From positions 68,136 to 132,135 of the forward strand of contig JBBDYH010000067.1 in the NCBI GenBank assembly GCA_040901795.1: a stretch of 64,000 nt of DNA, given 5' to 3'. Below, one piece after another: positions 41,811 through 50,603 of this stretch. The stretch's first letter is position 1; each line of letters begins with the position of its first letter. The position numbers and the translations under genes were made by a program. This DNA is from JBBDYH01 sp040901795 (GTDB lineage Bacteria > Planctomycetota > Planctomycetia > Pirellulales > JALHPA01). A model generated the notes under the pieces. It made no database searches. It was given only the letters and a program-made list of their open reading frames with translations, and had not been told where the DNA came from.

Positions 41811-44168
41811 TCAACACGAACGCATTTGGTCGCGAGTGCTTTTAACGCCCTGGGCAGCCTGCAGGGTAACCAGTTCCGGTTCGCCCTGGGTGCCGTCCGG
41901 CGAGGCGGCTGCGCGGGCGTCGCCTTGCGGTCGGCGGGATTGCGGTATCATTGGCTCGACGGCTACTACGACGCACTTGAAGGCGGGAGTCTTTGAGCGC
42001 GGATCGACGGTGCGCGGCACGAGCACGTTGGCCTCCGGATAATACATCGCCGCATTGCCCGCGCGGATGTCGGGGAATGCATGCACGAGCACGTTGGCCA
42101 TCTCGCCCGCGCTGCTTTGGACCCGTACGCGCTGGCCGGGCGTAAGGCCGAGCGCGGCGATGTCGTCGGGGTGCAGCAAGATCACATCGCGCCGTTCGAC
42201 GCCGCGATAGAGGTCGTAGTCCTCGTAGACCACGGTGTTGAATTGCCCCTCGCTGCGGATGGTCATCAGGCGCAGGGAGCGCGACACCTGCGACTCAACC
42301 CCGGCCTGCCGGCTGGGGCTAATGTGGCCACCGGCCAAGTCCGGCAGGTCGTGGACGTGCATGTGCGCCTTGCCGTCCGTCGTGGGAAACACCGGCGTAT
42401 GAAACGCCCGGCCGGGGATGACGAACTCGGCCTTGGTCCGATCAATGTCGCCGATTTGTTCGAGTCCCGGCACAATCTTGGCGATGGCTTCTCGGATGCA
42501 GCTCGCAGAGCGCATATTGGCCCAATTGACGGGCCCGTGCGTCGGCATTACGTGACTGGCCAGGTCGGCGATAATTTCGATCTCGCTCTGCGGCCCTTCG
42601 TGCCGTCGGGGACCGCCATCGCTGAGCCGGACATAGCTGAACATGGATTCTTGCGTCGTCGGCTCTGGCTCTTCGTCGCGCGCCAACACCGGCAGGATGA
42701 TTGTCTCGTGGCCAAGACCGTGGGCGTGACCGGTGTTCAGGGTCGTGTTGAGATAGACGACCAGGTCGATCTGAGCGAGCGCCTGGCGCGCGAAGGTTGC
42801 ATCGGGGTTCGAGCCGAACAGGTTTCCGCCCAGGCACATGGCGAATCTGACGTCGCCGCGCGCGGCCGCCTCGACGCCCGCGATCGTGTCGTAGCCGGGC
42901 GCCGTCGGCAATTGCACGCCGTAGTGACTCTGTAGCCGCTCGAAGACGGCGTCCTTGAGTTTTGGCGTCACGCCGACCGTACCCATTCCCTGCACGTTGC
43001 TGTGCCCACGGATCGGCAGCACGCCGGCATGCTTGCGACCGATCATCCCGCGCATCAGCGCCAGGTTGGCGATCGCCTGGACGTTGAGCACGCCGTGGGC
43101 ATGGTGCGTGATCCCCATCGTCCACATGAAGACGGTGTTCGTCGAGCGGGCATAGCGATCGGCCATGGCGTCGATATCTTCGCGCGAGACGCCCGACTTG
43201 GCGGTGATCTCGTCCCACGAGAGCGATCGCAGCCGTTCGCGCAGCTCGAGCCAGCCGGCGCAGTGCTCGTTCACGAACTGCTCGTCCACCGCGCCCAACT
43301 CCTCGATTCGCTTGGCCAGCCCATTGAGCATCGCCAGGTCGCCGCCGATGTGCGGTTGTACGTAGCGCGTGGCAATCCTGGTACCGAACAAAAGGCTTCG
43401 CACGTCGCTGGGTACACGGAAATTGACCAGCCCCGTTTCGACGATCGGGTTGACGACGATGACGTCGCCTCCCCGGCGTCGCACGGTCATCAGCGACCGC
43501 ATCAGTCGCGGGTGGTTGCTCGCCGGATTGCCACCGATGAGAAACACCAGGTCGGCATGCTCGACGTCGTCGAGCTGCACCGTTGCCGCCCCGGCGCCGA
43601 TCGAGCTGGTCAGCCCCACCCCGCTGGCCTGATGACAGTAATAGCTGCAATTGTTGACGTTGTTTGTGCCATACAGCCGCGCGAAGAGCTGCAGGAGGAA
43701 GCCGGCCTCGTTGCTGCTGCGGCCGCTGAAGTACCAGAAGGTTTCGTTTGGCGGGACGGACTTGAGCTTTTCGACGATCCGCCGGGTGGCATCATCCCAG
43801 GAGATGGGCTGGTAATAGTTCTCGCCCGCGCGGTGCAGCAACGGCTGCGTCAGGCGGCCACAGAGTTCCAGTTCGCGGGGGGTGAACGACTGGAGCTGCG
43901 CGATCGAGTAGGTGCGGAAAAAGTCCGGCTGAATGGCCCCCTGCATGTCGGCGACCATGGCCTGCAGCGACTTCTTGCAGACCTCGGGGAAGTGGCCAGC
44001 CTCGTTGACCATACCTCCTTGTTGGCCCCCCATGCCTAGCGCACAGGTCTTGCAGGCGTTCTTACTGCGCATCGCCTTCCAGAGCTTCAGAAAACCGCCC
44101 GCCTCGCGCGCCTTGCTGAACGTATAGCGGATGGCCTGCCAACCTCCGCCGGACCGTGGTTTACGCAT
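41811..44168 (-). CDS. FdhF/YdeP-type molybdopterin oxidoreductase
   Basis: A 785-residue molybdoenzyme of the YdeP/TIGR01701 family, related to formate dehydrogenase alpha. The N-terminus RYTFSKAREAGGFLKLWKAM is followed by the cluster motif CKTCALGMGGQQGG and a further Cys (HFPEVCKK). Mo-cofactor segments include PISWDDATRRIVEKLKSV, FLIGGNPASNHPRLMRSLM, QGMGTVGVTPKLKD and NTTLNTGHAHGLGHETIILP. The C-terminal molybdopterin dinucleotide-binding domain reads VILLHPDDIAALGLTPGQRV. The N-terminal Fe-S ligation is reduced relative to classical FdhF. Electron donors and partner subunits are not adjacent, nor is fdhD. Substrate of the family is not settled; a link to acid or formate metabolism has been proposed for YdeP. 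Confidence 0.92.
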   Translation of the reverse strand: MRKPRSGGGWQAIRYTFSKAREAGGFLKLWKAMRSKNACKTCALGMGGQQGGMVNEAGHFPEVCKKSLQAMVADMQGAIQPDFFRTYSIAQLQSFTPRELELCGRLTQPLLHRAGENYYQPISWDDATRRIVEKLKSVPPNETFWYFSGRSSNEAGFLLQLFARLYGTNNVNNCSYYCHQASGVGLTSSIGAGAATVQLDDVEHADLVFLIGGNPASNHPRLMRSLMTVRRRGGDVIVVNPIVETGLVNFRVPSDVRSLLFGTRIATRYVQPHIGGDLAMLNGLAKRIEELGAVDEQFVNEHCAGWLELRERLRSLSWDEITAKSGVSREDIDAMADRYARSTNTVFMWTMGITHHAHGVLNVQAIANLALMRGMIGRKHAGVLPIRGHSNVQGMGTVGVTPKLKDAVFERLQSHYGVQLPTAPGYDTIAGVEAAARGDVRFAMCLGGNLFGSNPDATFARQALAQIDLVVYLNTTLNTGHAHGLGHETIILPVLARDEEPEPTTQESMFSYVRLSDGGPRRHEGPQSEIEIIADLASHVMPTHGPVNWANMRSASCIREAIAKIVPGLEQIGDIDRTKAEFVIPGRAFHTPVFPTTDGKAHMHVHDLPDLAGGHISPSRQAGVESQVSRSLRLMTIRSEGQFNTVVYEDYDLYRGVERRDVILLHPDDIAALGLTPGQRVRVQSSAGEMANVLVHAFPDIRAGNAAMYYPEANVLVPRTVDPRSKTPAFKCVVVAVEPMIPQSRRPQGDARAAASPDGTQGEPELVTLQAAQGVKSTRDQMRSC

Positions 44169-44349
44169 GGACGATTCTGGGACGAAAAGAAGCGCTCTTG
44201 AAAAGGCCGTGGGTCGCGGCGCGCAACGACATTGCGCGGCTCGGTCCCGGCCACCTATAGCGCATTATCTCAGAATGCAGGGCGGCTGTCAGCCCGGCAG
44301 GTCCGCTTGCGACTCAACCATGGCGGGGCAACATCAGGGAAAGAGAATC

Positions 44350-44438
44350 AACCACGGATAACGCTGATGACGCGGATAACGCGGATGCGGCCAAGAGATA
44401 TATCCGTGGTATCCGAGGTATCCGCGTTATCCGTGGTT
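44350..44438. repeat. AACCACGGATAACGC inverted repeat
   Basis: Perfect 15-base arms AACCACGGATAACGC (44350-44364) and GCGTTATCCGTGGTT (44424-44438). Degenerate copies of the word 'gataacgcggat' lie in between. It is a dispersed intergenic element, downstream of the His-rich peptide gene. Confidence 0.75.
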
Positions 44439-44464
44439 ATGCGAATTTGCGCGGGGGACCTACT

Positions 44465-44683
44465 CTAGTGGCACGTCGGGCAGCCGCCGGCGCCGTGGCC
44501 CTGTTTGTGCTTGTGCTTGTGCTTAGGCTTCATCGCGTGATGATGACGGAGCTTTTCGAACAAGCTGTCGTGCTTGGCGTGGTGCGCGTCTTTGAGCGCC
44601 TTGAGATGGTGGATAATGGCGTGAGCGGGGGCCGGCGGCATGGCGAAGGCCAGGGCAACCGCGGCACAAAGGACGTATCGCAT
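44465..44683 (-). CDS. Secreted histidine-rich small protein
   Basis: A 72-residue protein from ATG 44683 (AGGAGA at 8 bases). A signal peptide (MRYVLCAAVALAFAMPPAPA) precedes a mature part dominated by His and Lys: IIHHLKALKDAHHAKHDSLF, then EKLRHHHAMKPKHKHKHKQG, ending GGCPTCH. This suggests divalent metal binding (Ni, Zn, Cu or Co) in the periplasm. The terminal CPTCH resembles a CxxCH haem motif, but one so close to the end is probably metal ligation. No family match. A longer frame to 44869 has no support. Confidence 0.6.
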   Translation of the reverse strand: MRYVLCAAVALAFAMPPAPAHAIIHHLKALKDAHHAKHDSLFEKLRHHHAMKPKHKHKHKQGHGAGGCPTCH

Positions 44684-45104
44684 GGGCGGGTCTCCTGTTT
44701 GGGGGTCTGAGTAAGCGATCGGCGCGTTATTCGTGGAAAGTTCATTCTTCATGGCTTCGCCCATACGATCGATACAACTTTCGCCATTGGGAGTCAAGTT
44801 TGCATCAGGCCGCCGGAGCGAAGGCGATTGGGCTATACGGCTGCCCGTCGTATCGATGATTCCGGCCAAGATATCTCGCCCGCCGCCGCAAGCTCTGAAG
44901 GCCGGCGGCGCTGTTGCCTTTCCGCACAGGTGATGCCGATGACCTACGCTTCTCGTGTGAGAAGGCGACGCCGCGCGCTTTGCCGGTCCTGACGCCTGAT
45001 GCCTGAAGCCTGAACCCCTTGCTGGAGCTCAAGCTTTAGCTTGCTTCAAACAGGCTGAAGCCTGAACTCCAACAGTCCCTGAACCCTGAACCCTGAACCC
45101 GCCT
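44684..45104. other. Intergenic region before the NtrC-type regulator
   Basis: No gene seen. Holds the repeat unit GGAGCTCAAGCTTTAGC to GCTGAAGCCTGAACTCC (45021-45073, related to 9158-9180) and short tandem copies of CCCTGAA up to 45100, immediately before the regulator start. A sigma54-type -24/-12 promoter is not evident here. Confidence 0.5.
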
Positions 45105-46481
45105 ATGTCCCGGGGATCTTTACTGCTCATCGACGACGACCGCCACGTGCTGGAATCGATGGCCGATTGGCTGCGCGAGCAAGGTTACAAAGTCGATACG
45201 GCGGCCGACCGCGCTGGGGCACTGGCGACAATCGGCCGTAAGACGCCGGACCTGGTGCTGTGCGACGTGCGGCTCCCCGAAGGGGACGGCTTCGACGTAT
45301 TAGCTCACTGCCGCGAGAAGTATCCCGGCACGAGCGTGATCCTGCTCTCGGGCTACGGCACCGTGGAAATGGCGATGGAGGCCATCCGCTCGGGGGCCTT
45401 CGACTTTCTAACCAAACCGCTAATCGACGCCGAGTTAGAAATGGCGATCGATCGAGCGCTCAACCAGAAGCGCGTTATCGAAGAGAACAAGAATCTCAAG
45501 GCCCAGCTCGATATCCGCTTTGGCCTGGAAAACGTCGTGGGCCAAGACCACCGCATGAAGCGGATGTTCGACATGGTCGACAGTATCGCCGATACGCGCG
45601 CTACGGTGCTCATCACCGGCGAGAGCGGCACGGGCAAGTCTCTGGTCGCGCGGGCGATCCATCGCCGCAGCTCGCGACGGGACAAGCCGTTTGTCGAGGT
45701 CGCCTGCGGCGCGCTGCCCGAGACGCTGTTGGAAAGCGAGCTGTTTGGCCATGTCGTCGGAGCATTTACGGGCGCCGCGCACGACAAGATCGGCAAGTTC
45801 ATGCAGGCCGATGGCGGCACGATCTTCCTCGATGAGATCGGCACCGCCAGCGCCAGCATGCAAGTGAAGCTGTTGCGTGTGCTGCAGGAGCTGGAGTTCG
45901 AGCAGGTCGGCGGCAACAAGACGTTTAAGATCGATACACGCGTGATCCTGGCCACCAATGAGGACCTCTCGCAAGCCGTCGCAACCGGCCGCTTTCGTCA
46001 GGATCTGTTCTACCGCGTAAACGTCATCAACCTGGAGCTTCCTTCGTTGCGCGACCGGATCAGCGACATCCCGCTGTTGGCAGGGCATTTTCTCGCCCGC
46101 GTTTGTGAAGAGACTCGCAAACAGGTCCGCGGCTTCGCGGATGACGCGCTCGCCGCATTGCAGCGTTACCGCTGGCCGGGCAACGTGCGCGAGCTGCAAA
46201 ACATCATCGAGCGCGCGGTGCTGTTGGGCAAAGGAGACACGGTACGGCTGGAAGACCTGCCACCGACGGTCATTGCGGCGGCGCCCGTTGCGTTCCCCAC
46301 GGTGGCTGGCCGCACCCTCAAGCGCGCGTTGGAAGCGCCCGAGCGGCAGATCATCCTGGACGCGCTCGAGAACAACCAGTGGAACCGCCATCTGACCGCC
46401 GACGCACTGGGCATCAACCGCACGACGCTCTACAAGAAGATGAAGCGGTTGGGACTGGAAGAGGCGCGGCTGGTGGGGTAA
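45105..46481 (+). CDS. Sigma54-dependent response regulator (NtrC family)
   Basis: A 458-residue regulator. The receiver domain (residues 1-120) has LLLIDDDRHVLESM, phosphoacceptor DLVLCDVRLPEGDGFD (Asp near 55) and Lys in FDFLTKPL. The AAA+ sigma54-activating domain (about 145-380) has Walker A ITGESGTGKSLVARAIH, the GAFTGA sigma54-contact loop in HVVGAFTGAAHDK, Walker B GGTIFLDEIGT and the RFRQDLFYRVNVINLELPSL sensor region. A Fis-type HTH closes the protein (NQWNRHLTADALGINRTTLY). It activates sigma54 promoters after phosphorylation. No histidine kinase is adjacent. An acetyltransferase gene follows after 37 bases and may share the transcript. Confidence 0.94.
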   Translation: MSRGSLLLIDDDRHVLESMADWLREQGYKVDTAADRAGALATIGRKTPDLVLCDVRLPEGDGFDVLAHCREKYPGTSVILLSGYGTVEMAMEAIRSGAFDFLTKPLIDAELEMAIDRALNQKRVIEENKNLKAQLDIRFGLENVVGQDHRMKRMFDMVDSIADTRATVLITGESGTGKSLVARAIHRRSSRRDKPFVEVACGALPETLLESELFGHVVGAFTGAAHDKIGKFMQADGGTIFLDEIGTASASMQVKLLRVLQELEFEQVGGNKTFKIDTRVILATNEDLSQAVATGRFRQDLFYRVNVINLELPSLRDRISDIPLLAGHFLARVCEETRKQVRGFADDALAALQRYRWPGNVRELQNIIERAVLLGKGDTVRLEDLPPTVIAAAPVAFPTVAGRTLKRALEAPERQIILDALENNQWNRHLTADALGINRTTLYKKMKRLGLEEARLVG

Positions 46482-46518
46482 TTCCGACAACGGCACGCGT
46501 AAAGTGAGGGGCTCCGGC

Positions 46519-47691
46519 ATGACGCAGTTCGCAGTGCTCCATCTGCGCTCGCCCGGTGAAGTCCGCGAATCGGCTGCGCCTTGGGACGACCTTTGGCGGC
46601 GGAGCGGAGTTACGCTGCCGACCGCGCGGGCGGCGCTCGTGGCCCACTGGGTCCAGCAGCTTGCACCGGAGCGGCGTTTTCATGCGCTGGCCATCGAAGG
46701 CGACGGCCGCTGGCTAGCGGCGTTGCCGTTGGTTGAGTCGCGCTTGCGGCAGATAGTCAAGGTCGGACGGCTGCCGTCTAATGAATGGTCGTGGGCCGGC
46801 GATCTGCTGCTTGATCCAGATGCCACGGCCGAAGTGCTCGAGCGGCTGATCGATGCGATCGTCGAGCTGTCGCTGCCCCTGTTGTGGTTCGACGGCGTGC
46901 CGCTTGGGCAACCGCATTGGCAACGGTTCCTTGACGCCCTGCGACGTCGTGGCATCGCGTACGAGCGGCACGAGCGGTTCCGGATTGGTCTGGTGGATCT
47001 GACCAACAATTGGGACGCCTATCAGGCGGCATGGTCCGGCAACTTCCGCCGGCAGATGCGAAAGATGACGCGGCGCGCCGACGAGTTGGGCGGCGTCGCG
47101 TTGTCGGTGCATCGGCCGACCGATGCGGCGGAGCTTGAGCGTCTCTTGCAGCTTGGCTTCGCGGTTGAAGATCGCAGTTGGAAGGGACGCGATGGAACGT
47201 CGGTCCTCAAGTCGCCGGAGATGCACCAGTACCTTTGCGAACAGGCAGGGCTACTTAACAACTTGGGCCACTTGGAACTTTTCTTCCTCGAATTTGACGG
47301 CCAGCCGATCGCGTTCGAGTACGGCATGCTGGGCAAACGGACTTACTTCTCGCCCAAGGTCGGGTACGACGACGAGTATTCACATTTGTCGCCGGGGCAA
47401 CTGCTGCGGCTGAAAATGACGGAGCAATTCTTTGCTGATCCAGCCCGCGACACCTGGGACTTCCTTGGCCCGCTAGTCGAAGCGACCGACCGCTGGACAA
47501 CAAGCGCGTATGCGATCGAGCGGCTCGTCGTGGCGACGGGCGGCATCTCGGGGCGATTGGCGCTGCGCGCCTACCGCGACTGGTGGCCCGCCGTGCGTCG
47601 GCTGCGCGACCGCTGCCGGGGTGGGTCAGAATGCAACAATGGCAAATTGCAAGTCGCCGAGAGTTCGCTTTCGGCAATGCGCAGCCAGTAA
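46519..47691 (+). CDS. FemAB/CelD-type GNAT acetyltransferase (Acetyltransf_6)
   Basis: A 390-residue protein of the CelD/BioF2-like acyltransferase group. Family segments are AALVAHWVQQLAPERRFHAL, NFRRQMRKMTRRADELGGVA and FVVEDRSWKG-like (actual: GFAVEDRSWKGRDGTSVLKS). Others are LFFLEFDGQPIAFEYGMLGK, PGQLLRLKMTEQFFADPARD and WDFLGPLVEATDRWTTS. ATG 46519 preceded by GAGGGG. These proteins often transfer acyl or aminoacyl groups in exopolysaccharide or cell-surface biosynthesis. The neighbouring NtrC-type regulator may control it. Acceptor unknown. Confidence 0.85.
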   Translation: MTQFAVLHLRSPGEVRESAAPWDDLWRRSGVTLPTARAALVAHWVQQLAPERRFHALAIEGDGRWLAALPLVESRLRQIVKVGRLPSNEWSWAGDLLLDPDATAEVLERLIDAIVELSLPLLWFDGVPLGQPHWQRFLDALRRRGIAYERHERFRIGLVDLTNNWDAYQAAWSGNFRRQMRKMTRRADELGGVALSVHRPTDAAELERLLQLGFAVEDRSWKGRDGTSVLKSPEMHQYLCEQAGLLNNLGHLELFFLEFDGQPIAFEYGMLGKRTYFSPKVGYDDEYSHLSPGQLLRLKMTEQFFADPARDTWDFLGPLVEATDRWTTSAYAIERLVVATGGISGRLALRAYRDWWPAVRRLRDRCRGGSECNNGKLQVAESSLSAMRSQ

Positions 47692-47713
47692 CGCCGCGTC
47701 GTGCTCGATTCGC

Positions 47714-47959
47714 TTACGATGCAAGTTCCTGCCGCAGATCTGTTAGCGAGATTGCCGGTTCTTCGTTCGAAAGCTCTTTCAGGAAGGCCATGAACTCTGG
47801 ATTGTTTTTCAGTAGTTCAACTTCGACAGCGAAGGCGTCTACCTGTGAAAGGGCAAAGACAGATCCATCGGGCTTGCGCAACACCACGAGCTCGCCTTTC
47901 GCCATGCCGATCACTTCATCGAGCGTGGGAGGGCCCTTACCTAATTCAATGACTTTCAC
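47714..47959 (-). CDS. Antitoxin of RelE-type module (Phd/YefM-like)
   Basis: An 81-residue protein from GTG 47959 (AAGGAGG at 7 bases), KVIELGKGPPTLDEVIGMAK, GELVVLRKPDGSVFALSQVD. It has the short beta-alpha fold and the residual 'avoid-death' strand pattern of Phd-type antitoxins, with an acidic C-terminal tail (LKELSNEEPAISLTDLRQEL) that would neutralise the toxin. Its start overlaps the stop of the preceding toxin gene by the GTGA pattern, so toxin is translated first, as in HigBA modules. Assignment to Phd is tentative. Confidence 0.65.
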   Translation of the reverse strand: MKVIELGKGPPTLDEVIGMAKGELVVLRKPDGSVFALSQVDAFAVEVELLKNNPEFMAFLKELSNEEPAISLTDLRQELAS

Positions 47960-48258
47960 AACCACACCTCCTTGCCGCCAATGAAAAGCTTGTTGTGCTG
48001 TTTGTGCCCGACGGCCTTTACCTTGACAATTTGTCGGTTTTCCTCCGAGACGACGTCGTAGAATACGCGGAAGTCCTGGACGCGCAGTTCCCAATCTGAC
48101 AATTCATTCTCACCTAGTCGTTTTCGGTTCCGTGTTTCCGTAATCGGCTCATTCTCCAATTGTAACTCGATTCCGTCGAGAATGATCTGCTGGTCGAATT
48201 TCCTATAGGCCCGCACGTGGTCGGCGGCGGTCTGCGTGAACTGGATCTCAAACGCCAT
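47956..48258 (-). CDS. RelE/ParE-family toxin
   Basis: A 100-residue protein AFEIQFTQTAADHVRAYRKF, with the internal DWELRVQDFRVFYDVVSEEN and the final HNKLFIGGKEVWL. It matches the RelE/ParE fold: strand, two helices, then the R-V-x-Y-x-V beta region. ATG 48258 chosen as the family start (48345 would add 29 residues outside the fold). Upstream of its antitoxin with a 4-base overlap. RelE-type toxins cleave ribosome-bound mRNA, ParE-type inhibit gyrase; which applies here cannot be said. Confidence 0.75.
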   Translation of the reverse strand: MAFEIQFTQTAADHVRAYRKFDQQIILDGIELQLENEPITETRNRKRLGENELSDWELRVQDFRVFYDVVSEENRQIVKVKAVGHKQHNKLFIGGKEVWL

Positions 48259-48451
48259 GTGCAATCCCGCCGAATAACCTGAGAGGCGTGGTGAAATGAG
48301 CATACTCGCCAGTAAGAACCGCGGCAACGATAATCGACTGGCCACCAGCCCACGAGTTGCGTAGACTGGTAGTCACTCCGTCAGTTGCTCGTAGGTTGCG
48401 ATGTCATTTTACGAGCCTCCGAAGGCCCGATAGTCCCGCCTTGGAACCAGC

Positions 48452-49144
48452 ATGCCCGTCCCGCCTCAACTGCGTGCCGTCGTGTTCGATCTCGACGGCT
48501 TGATGTTCAACACCGAGGAGCTGTATCAGTACGTGGGTGGCGAGCTGCTGCGCCGCCGCGGCAAGGCGTTTGAGCCGGAACTGCTGGACCAAATGATGGG
48601 CCGGCCGCCGCGCGTGGCGCTGCAGATGATGATCGACTGGAATGGGCTCGAGGATACGCCGGCCCAACTGGCCACCGAGACGGAAGCGATCTTTGCGGAG
48701 ATCCTCGATACGCGGCTGGAATGCATGCCGGGTTTGATTGACTTGCTCGACGCACTGGAAGAGCACCGTATCCCCAAGGCGATTGCCACGAGCAGCGGCA
48801 GGCGGTTTGTCGCCAACGTGCTCGCGAGGTTCGACTTCGAGCCGCGGTTCGACTTCATACTTACAGCCGAAGATGTCGTCGAGGGCAAGCCGCACCCCGA
48901 AATCTATTTGACGGCGGCCGAGCGGTTTGGCGTACCGCCGTGGCAGGTGCTGGTCCTCGAAGACAGCGAGAACGGCTGCAAGGCGGCTGTGGCGGCCGGT
49001 ACGTTTGCGATCGCGGTACCCGGCGGCCATAGTTGCCGGCACGATTTCACCGGCGTGACGATGAAGGTCAATACGCTTGCTGATACGCGAATCTTTGAGG
49101 CACTTGGCATTCCCGTGCGGCGCAGGAGCGAGCGCGTGGCGTAG
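48452..49144 (+). CDS. HAD family phosphatase, beta-phosphoglucomutase-like
   Basis: A 230-residue HAD hydrolase of the phosphoglucomutase-like subgroup: motif I VVFDLDGLMFNTEELY, motif II ATSSGRRFV, the later EDVVEGKPHPEIYLTAAERF and LVLEDSENGCKAAVAAG. The cap domain lies between motif I and II. Members dephosphorylate small sugar phosphates or nucleotides, or isomerise glucose 1-phosphate. Substrate here unknown. Isolated gene flanked by repeats. Confidence 0.85.
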   Translation: MPVPPQLRAVVFDLDGLMFNTEELYQYVGGELLRRRGKAFEPELLDQMMGRPPRVALQMMIDWNGLEDTPAQLATETEAIFAEILDTRLECMPGLIDLLDALEEHRIPKAIATSSGRRFVANVLARFDFEPRFDFILTAEDVVEGKPHPEIYLTAAERFGVPPWQVLVLEDSENGCKAAVAAGTFAIAVPGGHSCRHDFTGVTMKVNTLADTRIFEALGIPVRRRSERVA

Positions 49145-49156
49145 TTGGTTTTCTTG

Positions 49157-49286
49157 TTCCCAGGCTCTGCCTCGAAACACACTGCTGGCAAGGCTCTGCC
49201 TTGCGCCGTAGCACGCAAGAGCCTAGTTTGACGCTTCGGCAGGCGGAGCCTGCGGGACAGGGCATTCCCAGGCAGAGCCTGGGAAC
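49157..49286. repeat. GTTCCCAGGCTCTGCCT inverted repeat element
   Basis: Perfect 17-base arms GTTCCCAGGCTCTGCCT (49157-49173) and AGGCAGAGCCTGGGAAC (49270-49286) enclose smaller palindromes (GGCAAGGCTCTGCCTTGC and GCAGGCGGAGCCTGC). It looks like a relative of the GTTCCCACGC family at 24184, and sits at the 3' end of the metal permease gene. Confidence 0.8.
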
Positions 49287-49295
49287 GAGAACGCG

Positions 49296-50603
49296 TTACC
49301 GCGGGATTTCACGGCCGTGCGGATCGAGTTGCTCTTGAGGCAAGTGTTGCGCGATCTTGTATTGCAACTTCTCACCGATGAAGTGCTCCATCCGCTCCGC
49401 CGGGGCGTGTACGTGGTCCAGCGGCAGGCCGAGGTACTCCACCAGGTAGGCTTCCCATAGGCGGTGAGAGCGGACCAGGTGCGTCGCCCGATCGCGGCCG
49501 GCGTCGGTCAACCGCAGTCCGCCAGGGGCATGCTCGATCAGTCGCAGCCGGAGCAATCGCCAGAGGGCAGCCGCGGCGGCTAATCCACCGCCAACTGCTT
49601 GCGCCGCTTCGCGGCCACCCATCGGCCGGCGAACGCCCAGCTCTTCCAGCCGGTACAGCATGGCCAGGATATCTTCTCGGAGGATTCGCGACGTCGTCTG
49701 AACATTCCGCCAGAGCGTGCTCAGCACACCATAACGCGGCGAGAAGAAAGCCGCCGAAATAAACAGCACCCCGGCGGCCACCGCCATCATCCCGGCCGGT
49801 TCGATGTCGGGATTCCAGCGCGCGGAAGTCAGAAAGCCGAGGTAGGCCGAAGCGGCGCCGACTCCGGCGGCGATCCACAACATGCGGCTTAAGCGATCCG
49901 TGAGCAAATGCGCGGTCGCACCGGGCACAATCAGCATGGCTATAACCAGGATCGAGCCCACCGCTTCAAAGGCTGCGACCGTCGTACCGGCCACCATCGC
50001 CATCAGCAGATAGTGAATCAGACCGGAGCGAAGCCCCATGGTCGTCGCCAGCCCCGGATCGAAGGACGTGATCTTCAACTCTTTCCAGAGCAGAACGATG
50101 AAGACGGTGTTCAAGATGAGCACTGTGCCGATGGAAATCGCCGCGCGCGGAACCTCGTAGCCAAACAGGTCCGTGGTGTAACCGGGAATCAACGCCAATT
50201 GGCCTTGCAGCACGCAGTCCGGATCCAGGTCCACGTTGCCGGCGTAACGTCGCAACAGCACCACACCGACCGCAAACAGCGACGTAAAAACGACGCCCAT
50301 GCTGGCATCGGCCGGCACGCCGCCGTGCCGGTGCAGCGTCTGCGTGAGAAACGTCGTGAGTAGTCCCACGATAAACGCTCCGACGAACATACCGCCGATG
50401 TTCAGGCTGCCGGTGAGGAGGAACGCCATCACCAGCCCCGGCAGCACCGCGTGCGAGATGGCGTCCCCCATCAAGCTCATCCGCCGTAGCACGAGATAAC
50501 AGCCGATGATCCCGCAGGCGACGTTGGTCATCACCGCGACGGCCAGGATCCATCCCTCGCCATAGCCACCCTGCGGCAGAAAGAATTGCAGCCACTCAGG
50601 CAC
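49296..50603 (-). CDS. Metal ABC transporter permease fused to DtxR/MntR-like regulator domain (second permease)
   Basis: A 435-residue protein. Residues about 1-300 are a ZnuB/MntB-type permease with 8-9 helices (MTNVACGIIGCYLVLRRMSL, DAISHAVLPGLVMAFLLTGS, VPRAAISIGTVLILNTVFIV). Residues about 309-435 are a DtxR/MntR-like domain. It has a winged HTH (REDILAMLYRLEELGVRRPM ... GGLRLTDAGRDRATHLVRSH) and a dimerisation helix pair with the ligand pattern H-R-L-W-E and A-E-R-M-E-H (His near 380, Glu 403, Glu 406, His 407), ending LDPHGREIPR. GTG 50603 has GGGAGG upstream and overlaps the previous permease stop. A permease with a cleavable DtxR-like repressor is known in Chlamydia (YtgCR). Here two permeases carry it. 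Confidence 0.88.
   Translation of the reverse strand: MPEWLQFFLPQGGYGEGWILAVAVMTNVACGIIGCYLVLRRMSLMGDAISHAVLPGLVMAFLLTGSLNIGGMFVGAFIVGLLTTFLTQTLHRHGGVPADASMGVVFTSLFAVGVVLLRRYAGNVDLDPDCVLQGQLALIPGYTTDLFGYEVPRAAISIGTVLILNTVFIVLLWKELKITSFDPGLATTMGLRSGLIHYLLMAMVAGTTVAAFEAVGSILVIAMLIVPGATAHLLTDRLSRMLWIAAGVGAASAYLGFLTSARWNPDIEPAGMMAVAAGVLFISAAFFSPRYGVLSTLWRNVQTTSRILREDILAMLYRLEELGVRRPMGGREAAQAVGGGLAAAAALWRLLRLRLIEHAPGGLRLTDAGRDRATHLVRSHRLWEAYLVEYLGLPLDHVHAPAERMEHFIGEKLQYKIAQHLPQEQLDPHGREIPR

Noticed and set aside
45627..46520. Long minus-strand frame opposite the NtrC-type regulator
   Set aside because: It mirrors the regulator's codons; the sense protein has all family motifs.
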